From Sphingomonas sp. (lineage in GTDB: Bacteria > Pseudomonadota > Alphaproteobacteria > Sphingomonadales > Sphingomonadaceae), in contig JACCSV010000071.1 of NCBI GenBank assembly GCA_013812805.1, positions 1 through 9,442 on the forward strand: a stretch of 9,442 bases of DNA, in the 5' to 3' direction. Every line of letters starts with the position of its first letter. Positions within the stretch are counted from its first letter, which is position 1. The notes under the pieces were generated by a model. It had not been told where the DNA came from, did not search any database, and was given only the letters and a program-made list of their open reading frames with translations. This document shows positions 1 to 6,062 of the stretch, piece by piece. The position numbers were made by a program, and so were the translations under genes.

Positions 1-434
1 TGATGCTGGAGATCGGCAGGGCGGAACGCGCGCTGTCGAAGGTCAGGGAAAGCCTGTCGAGCCTGACTCGGCTGATCAGCTATTTGCTGTTCGCGCTGCC
101 CACATACGATCCGGCCGAGGTCTCCCACCTCAAGACCGTGGCTCGGGACGTCACTTCACTGACCGACATGGCCGCGTTCATGAGCTCGAACATCACCTTC
201 CTGCTCGACGCTTCGCTGGGCCTGATCAACATCCAGCAGAATGCGATCATCAAGATCTTTTCGGTCGCCGCCGTAATCTTCCTGCCGCCGACTCTGGTCG
301 GGACCGTCTACGGGATGAACTTCGACCATATGCCGGAACTGGGATGGCTGCTCGGCTATCCTTTCGCACTGGCGATGATGGTGCTGTCCGCAATCCTCCC
401 GTACCTTTGGTTCAAGAAGAAGGGATGGCTTTAA
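1..434 (+). CDS. corA: CorA-family magnesium/divalent-cation channel, C-terminal part (5' end outside window)
   Basis: This is the last ~143 codons of an inner-membrane cation channel. The frame is open to the left edge and bases 1-2 finish a preceding codon, so the ATG at base 3 is probably internal. The first ~80 visible residues are a long helical stretch, matching the stalk helix of CorA that leads into the pore. Two hydrophobic segments follow (about residues 84-104 and 115-136). The signature Gly-Met-Asn sits at the end of the first, in YGMNF (GMN at 104-106). The protein ends in a short basic tail (KKKGWL), as CorA proteins do on the cytoplasmic side. In this family GMN forms the selectivity filter for hydrated Mg2+, and some relatives carry Co2+, Ni2+ or Zn2+. 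The acidic loop after GMN is shortened to DHMPELGW, which is common in proteobacterial members. The gene converges on the histidine kinase with a 13-base gap. Family is confident; ion preference is not determinable. Confidence 0.9.
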   Translation, partial: MLEIGRAERALSKVRESLSSLTRLISYLLFALPTYDPAEVSHLKTVARDVTSLTDMAAFMSSNITFLLDASLGLINIQQNAIIKIFSVAAVIFLPPTLVGTVYGMNFDHMPELGWLLGYPFALAMMVLSAILPYLWFKKKGWL

Positions 435-458
435 GGCGCGCGGCTGCCTAGCGCGCTT
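434..458. terminator. Weak hairpin between convergent gene ends
   Basis: A GCGCGC stem extended by AA/TT with one bulged G (left arm 433-441, right arm 451-458, 9-base loop) spans the corA stop and the kinase stop. Neither side carries a clear T-run, so it is only a possible bidirectional terminator. Confidence 0.25.
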
Positions 459-2139
459 CCCCGCTTCGGTCGGCGCGGAATAGCAGGACGGTGCCTTCGG
501 AGCGGGCGCCGAGCAGGTCGGCGACGAACCGCGCGAGGTCGGCATGGCGGAAGGGTTTGGCCAGCCGCGGGATCGAGGCCCCAGGTCCCTCGGCGATCGT
601 CGAATAGCCGGTGATCAGCATCACCCGCAACCCAGGGGACAGCGATCGCACCGCCTGGATTAACTCGACCCCATTCATTCCCGGCATCAGGTAATCGCTG
701 ATCAGAAGGTCGGGAGCGGCTCCATCGCGGACCAGCCGCAACGCTTCCGCGCCGGAGGTCGCCTCGATGACGTCGTATCCGATGTCGGACAGCATGTCCG
801 CGGTGCCGACCCTGACCAGTTCTTCGTCATCGACGAGCAGGATGGTTGCGCGTTGTGCCGCGGGGATGACGGGTCCGGTGTCGACTTCGCCGGCTGAAGC
901 TGCCTCAGTTGCGACCGGCAGCCAAATGTCAGCAGTCGTTCCGCCGCCCGGACTGCTTCGCAACTTGAGCGTTCCGCCAAGCTGGGCGGCAAGGCCGTGG
1001 ACCATCGAAAGCCCGAGACCGGTGCCCTTGCCGACGCCCTTGGTCGAGAAAAACGGCTCGATCGCGCGAGCGAGCACGGCCGGGTCCATGCCGGTCCCCT
1101 CGTCCGTTACCGAGATCAGGACATAGTCACCCGCAGCCATCGTGTCAGACGGCTCGACCGACTGGGCTTCGGCCGCAATCAGCAATTTGCCGCCCCTCGG
1201 CATCGCATCGCGGGCGTTGATGGCGAGGTTGAGTATGGCGAGCTCCAGCTGGTTGGGGTCGACCCGAGCCGGCGGCAGGTCAGGCGAGTGCGTGATGCGC
1301 ACGTCGATCGACGGGTCCAGCGAACGCCGGATCAGGTCGGTCATGCCATCGAGCAGCGATCCGATGTCGACCGAGCGCGGGCGCAAGTCCTGCCGCCGGG
1401 CGAATGCGAGCAGCCGCTGGACCAGGGTCGCTGCTCGGCTCGCCGCCTGCAGGCTGGCATCGATCAGACGCTCGGAGCCGTCGCCCGGCGCAAGCCGGCG
1501 CCGCATCAGGTCGAGGTTGCCGATCACCGGCGTCAGGAGGTTGTTGAAGTCGTGAGCAACACCACCGGTCAGCTGGCCAAGGGTTTCGAGCTTTTGCGCT
1601 TCGTGCAGCTGGGCAAGCGCCAGCTCATGCTCGCGGGTACGCTCTTCGACCCGCGCCTCCAGTGTCTCGTTCGCGACCCTGAGCCGCTCCTCGCTGTCCT
1701 GCAGTGCCTTGAGCCGGGCGCGGGCATCATATTGACGGCCACGGGCACGAAGCGCGGAGCGGGCGAGGCTGACCAGGGTTGTTGGGTGAAAGGGGCGTTC
1801 GAGGAAGGTGACGTTGCCGAGGGTATCGAGGAGGCGCCCGGCGCTGGGGTTGCGCTCGAGCCCGCCGCCCTTGTGAGTGATGAGCACGAACGGCAGGTCG
1901 GACCATTCCGGCTGGCTGTCGATCCAGGCCGCGATGCCGCGGAGGTCCGAGCGGAGCAATGCTTCCTCGGTGACCAGCACGAAACCGACATCGTCGCCCA
2001 GCTCGCCGATCAGGCAGTCGAGATCGGGACAGATCAGTGCCGAAATCCGCGACTCGCCGAGCATCCCGGCGGCGATCGCCGCGTCGCGCCCGACCGGTGC
2101 AAGGACCAGAGCGGTCTCGATGCGGCCCGCCTGGCTCAC
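448..2139 (-). CDS. Hybrid sensor histidine kinase with N-terminal pseudo-receiver and C-terminal receiver
   Basis: This 563-residue soluble kinase has no transmembrane segment. Residues ~8-130 have a receiver-like fold pattern but lack the phosphoacceptor: the expected Asp strand reads FVLVTEEAL, and the usual Lys of the KPF motif is Arg115 (ERPF). A coiled coil follows (~143-185). The HisKA domain carries the phospho-accepting His196 in GGVAHDFNN. The ATPase domain shows N-box Asn304/Asn308, G1 box DEGTG (346-350) and G2 box GKGTGLGLS (370-378). A complete receiver (~431-545) has the acidic pair Asp437/Asp438, phosphoacceptor Asp482, Thr510 and Lys528. The kinase should autophosphorylate on His196 and pass phosphate to Asp482 or to an external partner. 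The start is GTG at 2139; it overlaps the stop of the KaiC-like gene as GTGA and no good Shine-Dalgarno is visible, which suggests translational coupling. The pairing implies the kinase reads or is controlled by the KaiC-like ATPase (inference). The input signal is unknown. Confidence 0.93.
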   Translation of the reverse strand: MSQAGRIETALVLAPVGRDAAIAAGMLGESRISALICPDLDCLIGELGDDVGFVLVTEEALLRSDLRGIAAWIDSQPEWSDLPFVLITHKGGGLERNPSAGRLLDTLGNVTFLERPFHPTTLVSLARSALRARGRQYDARARLKALQDSEERLRVANETLEARVEERTREHELALAQLHEAQKLETLGQLTGGVAHDFNNLLTPVIGNLDLMRRRLAPGDGSERLIDASLQAASRAATLVQRLLAFARRQDLRPRSVDIGSLLDGMTDLIRRSLDPSIDVRITHSPDLPPARVDPNQLELAILNLAINARDAMPRGGKLLIAAEAQSVEPSDTMAAGDYVLISVTDEGTGMDPAVLARAIEPFFSTKGVGKGTGLGLSMVHGLAAQLGGTLKLRSSPGGGTTADIWLPVATEAASAGEVDTGPVIPAAQRATILLVDDEELVRVGTADMLSDIGYDVIEATSGAEALRLVRDGAAPDLLISDYLMPGMNGVELIQAVRSLSPGLRVMLITGYSTIAEGPGASIPRLAKPFRHADLARFVADLLGARSEGTVLLFRADRSGEAR

Positions 2140-2467
2140 GCTTTGTGCAAGTCCATTAAAGCGTTGTCGCCGCCAATCAGCTCCGGAACTCCACGAAGCA
2201 CACCCTGGAAGTTGGTGAGTGGCTCGCCAACCTTGATCCCGGTCGAGCCGATTCGATATTCGCGGATCGTGTCCTCGTGGGCGCTGGTGCGTTTTTTGAT
2301 CACAGAGATGGCGCGACGGACTCGCCCAACAGCCTCAAAGTAACGCAGCAAGATCACCGTGTCGGCGAGGTAGGTGACGTCGACCGGCGCCTGCATGTCG
2401 CCGACGAGCCCGTGCTGGGCGACGGTGAGGAAAGTGCTCGCGCCCTGGCGGTTCAGAAACTGCAGCA
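2136..2467 (-). pseudogene. C-terminal remainder of the KaiC-like ATPase, out of frame with the upstream part
   Basis: Reading CTG from 2468 (sharing the C of GAC) gives LLQFLNRQGASTFLTVAQHG and then an uninterrupted frame to TGA at 2138-2136. An ATG at 2396 makes the last 86 codons look like a separate small gene, but they are the end of the second RecA domain: DTVILLRYFEA, RAISVIKKRTSAHEDTIREY and NFQGVL match the corresponding KaiC segments, including the conserved K-x-R and H-x-x-x-I-R-E patterns. No ribosome-binding site is evident before 2396. At the place of the cyanobacterial KaiC phosphorylation pair Ser-Thr, this protein has Thr-Tyr (residues 420-421 of the repaired protein, in VTYLADT). 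The frame is free of stops and keeps family residues to its end, so the break is either very recent or a sequencing/assembly error. Its stop codon forms the GTGA overlap with the kinase start. Confidence 0.8.
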
Positions 2468-3631
2468 GTCGTGCATGTGGAGGACCAGCTGCTTCTCCTC
2501 CGGCATTGCCGCCTGGTAGCCGTTGAGGCTGTCGATGATGACGGTGCGTGCGGACTTCTGCTCAATGCAGGCGCGAACACGCTGCGCGAACTCGCCGGGG
2601 GCGAGCTCGGCAGCATCCACCTGCTCGATGATGAGGCTGCCGCTATCCTGCATCGCTGCAAGATCGATCCCGAGTCCCTTGGCGCGTTCGAACAGCAGCC
2701 CGAGTTCCTCGTCGAAGACGAACATGGCCGCGCATTCGCCGCGGGCAATCGCCTGCACCGCGAAGGTCAAAGTCAGCAGCGACTTGCCGGTGCCGGCGGG
2801 GCCCAGAATGAGGGTGCTGGACCCGCGTTCCACACCGCCGCCGAGCAGTTTGTTGAGCTCGGCGGAGGCGCTGGGCAGCGCCTCGCGCTTGAACTCGGTC
2901 TTGTGCTCGGCCGAGACGAGGCGCGGGAAGACCTGAACGCCGCCGGTCTTGATCACCATATCGTGGAAGCCGCCGCGGAAGTTCTGGCCGCGATACTTGA
3001 TGACCCGCATTCGGCGCCGCTCGGCGCCATAGTCGGGGGCGAGCTCCTCCAGGCGGATCACGCCGTGAGCGATGCTGTGAACGGTCTTGTCGTGCATTTC
3101 GGTCGTGAGGTCGTCGAGCATCACCACGGTGGCGCCGGTGCGTGAGAAATAATGCTTCAGCGCCAGAACCTGCCGCCGGTAGCGAAGCGAGCTTTGCGCG
3201 AGCAGGCGGATTTCCGAGAGGCTGTCGACGACAACCCGCTGCGGCTTGTGCGCCTCCATGGCTTCGAAGATGCGCTTGGTGGTTTCACCAAGCTCTAGGT
3301 CCGAGGAATAGAGCAGGCTCTGCTGCTGGTCCTCGTCGAGCAGGGTTTCGGGCGGGGTCAGTTCGTAAATCCGGTTGGGCTCGTCGAAGCCCCAGCCGTG
3401 CGAAGCAGCCCCTTCCCGCAGCTCCTCGTCGGTTTCGGACATGGTAATGTAGAGCCCACGCTCGCCCGCAGCGGCGCCGGCCAGCAGGAACTGCGTGGCG
3501 ATGGTCGTCTTGCCGGTTCCTGGGCTGCCTTCGAGAAGGTAGACGCGAGCTCGCCTGAGGCCGCCGGCGAGGATGTCGTCAAGTCCTTGAACGCCGGTCT
3601 TGGCTTTGGTGGATGTCGCCGTTGCTTCCAT
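2453..3631 (-). CDS. KaiC-like tandem RecA ATPase, N-terminal part (gene frameshifted near 2467)
   Basis: KaiC-family ATPases hold two RecA-like domains and, in cyanobacteria, form the hexameric core of the circadian clock; bacterial relatives outside cyanobacteria have varied signalling roles. Here domain 1 has Walker A GSPGTGKT (35-42), the catalytic acidic motif ETDEE (66-70) and Walker B ending VVVDS (Asp136). Domain 2 has Walker A GPAGTGKS (277-284), FDEE (306-309) and Walker B VIIDS (Asp367). The frame then runs HMHD-CCSF-stop, whereas the family continues from HMHD into further domain-2 sequence; that continuation exists here in another frame down to 2136. Restoring one base after the GAC codon (2470-2468) gives a 498-residue protein, the usual length of the family. 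As read, the product has an intact first domain and a second domain without its last ~110 residues. The ATG at 3631 leaves only 11 residues before the domain begins; a weak AAGGCG lies 14 bases upstream. It is the first gene of a pair with the histidine kinase. Confidence 0.88.
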   Translation of the reverse strand: MEATATSTKAKTGVQGLDDILAGGLRRARVYLLEGSPGTGKTTIATQFLLAGAAAGERGLYITMSETDEELREGAASHGWGFDEPNRIYELTPPETLLDEDQQQSLLYSSDLELGETTKRIFEAMEAHKPQRVVVDSLSEIRLLAQSSLRYRRQVLALKHYFSRTGATVVMLDDLTTEMHDKTVHSIAHGVIRLEELAPDYGAERRRMRVIKYRGQNFRGGFHDMVIKTGGVQVFPRLVSAEHKTEFKREALPSASAELNKLLGGGVERGSSTLILGPAGTGKSLLTLTFAVQAIARGECAAMFVFDEELGLLFERAKGLGIDLAAMQDSGSLIIEQVDAAELAPGEFAQRVRACIEQKSARTVIIDSLNGYQAAMPEEKQLVLHMHDCCSF

Positions 3632-3740
3632 CAGCTTGCAGTCGCCGCCTTAATTTGTGCGTGGGGTTAACCTAAGCTTGGACGAGCGCCCCCAGTGCAA
3701 CGCCGGTCGCTCGGGAACGGTTGCATTGTCTGCGGCACGA

Positions 3741-4790
3741 CTATCTGATCCGCGGCGCCGGTTGTACGGTAGCGGTCGGGCCGATCACGTAGGGCCAGCC
3801 GCCGCGCCACTCGATGCGGTCGATCAGCATCACGCGGCGGGTGTTCACGTCGTCGCTTGCTTTCTCACGCGGGCGGCGGGTGTCCACAGCGTGGTACACA
3901 ATCCAGTCCTGGCCGGACGCATCGCTGACGATCGAATTGTGCCCGGGCGCGAACCAGTGTCCGGCCTTTCCGAGGATGATGCTGTGAGGCGTGCCGTTGG
4001 CCTGCTCCAGCGTTTCGAACGGGCCCGTCGCGCTTCGCGAGCGAGCGACCAAGACGGCGTAGTTCGCCCTGGGCCCGCAGCAATTGTCGCCCGAGTAGAA
4101 CATGTAATAAAAATCGCCGCGGCGGATCACCCAGGGGCCTTCGACCAGCACCGGGAAGGCGTCTTTCTTCGCGTTCGGCCAGACCAGGTCCTTCGGGGCA
4201 CTCCCGGGTGCGAAGGAGATGTTGTCGGAACCCAGCTCCTGCACGCGGATCGGCTCGAAGCCCGAGCCCCAGTAATACAGCCGTTTCCCGGTTGCCGGAT
4301 CGTCGAACACCATCGGGTCGATGTTGACGAAGCCTTCTCCGCATTTGAGCGGCCGGCCCATGTCGACGAACGGGCCTGCAGGCGAGCTTGCGGTAGCGAT
4401 GGCGAGGCACAGGCCCTGCTTGTCGTCCTTCAGCGCCGCATCGGGCTTGGCGGAATAATAGAGGATGTAGCGCTGCCCGTCGGCAAGCACGTGGGGCGCA
4501 AAGAATTCCCAAGTCTGCGACGCCCACGCCGGCTTGGTCGGCAAGACCTCGCCCATATATTCCCAGCGGACGAGATCGCGCGATCGCGCCGCCTGCATGT
4601 TGATCCTCTTACCGTCGCGCTCGGTCTGGGTGGCATAGGCATAAAAGAAGCCATCGCTCGCGCGGATCACCGTCGGGTCGGGAAAGTCCGCGTCGAGCAC
4701 GGGATTGGCGTACGTTGCCGGGGCTGTCGCCAGCGGAGCCGCGCAGGCCGAAAGCGAAGCGGCAGCGAATAGAAGGATCAGGGCGCGCAT
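3741..4790 (-). CDS. Glycoside hydrolase family 43-type enzyme, predicted lipoprotein
   Basis: This 349-residue five-bladed beta-propeller glycosidase is of the GH43 type, a family of arabinofuranosidases, endo-arabinanases, beta-xylosidases and some galactosidases acting by inversion. The N-terminus is a lipoprotein signal with lipobox LSAC (Cys16), so the mature enzyme is probably anchored to the envelope. Expected catalytic residues are present: general base Asp38 in DFPDPT, the pKa-tuning Asp158 in NIDPM, and general acid Glu217 in VEGPW. APGHNS (His284) matches the late GH43 motif. Cys128 and Cys150 have counterparts in the divergent neighbour and may form a disulfide. The ATG at 4790 is preferred because it gives the complete signal sequence, though the ribosome-binding site is weak. 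The gene diverges from a paralogous enzyme across 96 bases and lies 109 bases upstream of the KaiC-like gene on the same strand. Arabinoside or xyloside substrates are likely, but subfamily and linkage cannot be told from sequence reading. Confidence 0.9.
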   Translation of the reverse strand: MRALILLFAAASLSACAAPLATAPATYANPVLDADFPDPTVIRASDGFFYAYATQTERDGKRINMQAARSRDLVRWEYMGEVLPTKPAWASQTWEFFAPHVLADGQRYILYYSAKPDAALKDDKQGLCLAIATASSPAGPFVDMGRPLKCGEGFVNIDPMVFDDPATGKRLYYWGSGFEPIRVQELGSDNISFAPGSAPKDLVWPNAKKDAFPVLVEGPWVIRRGDFYYMFYSGDNCCGPRANYAVLVARSRSATGPFETLEQANGTPHSIILGKAGHWFAPGHNSIVSDASGQDWIVYHAVDTRRPREKASDDVNTRRVMLIDRIEWRGGWPYVIGPTATVQPAPRIR

Positions 4791-4886
4791 CGGTGAAGCT
4801 TACGGCGAAGATGCCGCGCTTGAAAGGCACTTGGCTCCGACTTTCGACGTGCTAGGCTAGAGCAACCCATCTAAGAGGAGGCGCTT
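4791..4886. promoter_or_regulatory. Shared divergent promoter/operator region of the two GH43 genes
   Basis: These 96 bases must hold the start signals for both glycosidase genes. Two symmetric elements are visible: GAAAG (4822-4826) with CTTTC (4841-4845), and the imperfect palindrome TGCTAGGCTAGAGCA (4850-4864). A poor -35/-10 pair for the plus-strand gene is possible at TTGGCT (4831-4836) and TAGGCT (4853-4858), with 16 bases between. If that promoter is real, the second palindrome covers its -10 and would suit a repressor. No regulator gene lies in the window; the promoter and operator assignments are inference. Confidence 0.35.
4876..4881 (+). promoter_or_regulatory. Strong ribosome-binding site fixing a GTG start
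   Basis: AGGAGG lies five bases before GTG at 4887. It sets the start of the plus-strand GH43 gene at a GTG codon, which also yields a complete signal peptide. Confidence 0.8.
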
Positions 4887-5939
4887 GTGGCATTGCGCGC
4901 TGTGTTGACGAAATTTGCTGCGGTCGCGGGCTTGCTTTGCATCGGCGCGGCGCAACCCGCCGAACCGTCGTTCGTTCCCGTCCACCGCGACAATTTTCCC
5001 GACCCGTTCGTGATCGAGCACAAGGGCGAGTTCATCGCTTACGCGACCAACGCCGGCATCAACCTGCCGATGCTGACCTCGCGCGATCTCGTCAACTGGG
5101 CGCCCGTGATCGACCCCGCCAAGCCGGGCAACGACAAAAGGCGCGACGGGCTGCCGCAGCTCGGCGCTTGGGCCAAGGAGGGGTTCACCTGGGCGCCCGA
5201 AGTGTTCCAGATCAATGGCCGCTGGATGCTGTACTATACCGCCAGCAGCCGCCAGCTCGACATGCAGTGCCTTGGGGTTGCCGTCGCCGAGGATCCAAAG
5301 GGGCCGTTCCGCGACCCGCTGGCGCAGCCGCTGATCTGTCAGAGGAAGCTTGGCGGAACGATCGACGCCAATGTTTTCCGCGACGCCGACGCCAGGCTGT
5401 ACCTCTATTACAAGAATGACGGGAACCGCATTCGCGCCGCAACGGCGATCTGGGGGCAGCAGCTGGCTGCCGATGGACTGTCGGTGATCGGCGAACCGGT
5501 GCAGCTGGTCGACGATCGAGCGCGGTGGAAAGACCGCGTCGTCGAGGCGCCGACGATGGTTCGCTCGCCTGGTGGCTACCAGATGTTCTATTCCGCCGGC
5601 TTCTTTGGGTGGAATCCCGACGAGGGCGGCCTGTCGCCATATTCGATGGGCTACGCCAACTGCCGTGGCCCGCTTGGTCCGTGCGTGGATTCGCCAGACA
5701 GCCCGATCCTGCACAGCTTCAAGGATCGCGAGGCGGGCTGCATCAGCGGTCCCGGTCACCAGAGCATTTTCGAGGCGCGCGGGCGCACCTTCCTGAGCTT
5801 CCACGCGTGGGCGGCGACGCCCGCGTGCCGCAAGCTCGAGGATGAACGCTATTTCTATATCGCGCCGCTGTTTTGGAAGGATGGCAAGCCGCAGATCGGG
5901 CCGAGCCTGCGGCCCCAGGGCGGGGGTGAACGGGGTTAA
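4887..5939 (+). CDS. Glycoside hydrolase family 43-type enzyme, secreted
   Basis: This 350-residue exported beta-propeller glycosidase is a diverged paralogue of the minus-strand neighbour. The first ~25 residues are a signal peptide (basic start, hydrophobic AAVAGLLCIGAA, then QPAEPS); Cys18 lacks a proper lipobox, so type I cleavage and a soluble periplasmic or secreted enzyme are expected. GH43 landmarks are in order: Asp39 in NFPDP, WAPEV (102-106), Asp160 in TIDAN, Glu220 in VEAPT, and GPGHQS (His291). Cys128 and Cys151 align with the cysteine pair of the paralogue; four more cysteines (259, 266, 285, 314) could add disulfides, in keeping with export. Blade motifs LYYT and MFYS, and an SRDLVNW segment, recur in both paralogues. 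The two enzymes differ in the loops around the active site, so they probably cleave different linkages or act on different chain positions (inference). The gene ends 46 bases before a strong hairpin terminator. Confidence 0.9.
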   Translation: MALRAVLTKFAAVAGLLCIGAAQPAEPSFVPVHRDNFPDPFVIEHKGEFIAYATNAGINLPMLTSRDLVNWAPVIDPAKPGNDKRRDGLPQLGAWAKEGFTWAPEVFQINGRWMLYYTASSRQLDMQCLGVAVAEDPKGPFRDPLAQPLICQRKLGGTIDANVFRDADARLYLYYKNDGNRIRAATAIWGQQLAADGLSVIGEPVQLVDDRARWKDRVVEAPTMVRSPGGYQMFYSAGFFGWNPDEGGLSPYSMGYANCRGPLGPCVDSPDSPILHSFKDREAGCISGPGHQSIFEARGRTFLSFHAWAATPACRKLEDERYFYIAPLFWKDGKPQIGPSLRPQGGGERG

Positions 5940-5985
5940 AGCGGGTCGCGCTGATCCCTGCGCACTGAAGTTTGCGGATTGGAAG

Positions 5986-6011
5986 AAGGGCGGCCAGTTG
6001 GCCGCCCTTTT
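5986..6011. terminator. Bidirectional intrinsic terminator between convergent genes
   Basis: The arms AAGGGCGGCCA (5986-5996) and TGGCCGCCCTT (5999-6009) are perfect inverted repeats of 11 bp around GT. On the plus strand the stem runs into TTTT (6008-6011), ending the GH43 transcript. On the minus strand it is followed by CTTCC, a poorer T-run, but it is well placed 54 bases after the TonB receptor stop. Confidence 0.85.
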
Positions 6012-6062
6012 ACATTCGGGGAAGAGCAGCGCACTGCGCCGCTCTTTCCGTGTGTGGCTGCC

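Noticed and set aside
997..2343. Long plus-strand open frame of 448 codons
   Set aside because: It lies opposite the histidine kinase and the KaiC-like gene, is rich in Arg, Asp and Gly as expected for an antisense frame of GC-rich DNA, and shows no recognisable motif, whereas the minus strand has full kinase and ATPase motifs.
2136..2396. Separate 86-codon gene starting at ATG 2396
   Set aside because: Its sequence is the end of the KaiC second RecA domain and joins directly to the upstream part after correcting one base; no independent ribosome-binding site is seen.
2465..2475. Programmed ribosomal frameshift site in the KaiC-like gene
   Set aside because: The surrounding bases lack a slippery heptamer and no obvious downstream stem was seen; mutation or sequencing error is simpler.
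3696..3725. Inverted repeat TGCAAC/GTTGCA between the lipoprotein GH43 gene and the KaiC-like gene
   Set aside because: Only six base pairs around an 18-base loop with no T-run; too weak to call a terminator or an operator. The rest of the 109-base gap shows no convincing promoter.
3657..4772. Plus-strand open frame of 371 codons
   Set aside because: It is the antisense shadow of the minus-strand GH43 gene; no family motif or ribosome-binding site supports it.
4857..5804. Minus-strand open frame of 315 codons
   Set aside because: It is the antisense shadow of the plus-strand GH43 gene, which has a strong ribosome-binding site, signal peptide and catalytic residues.
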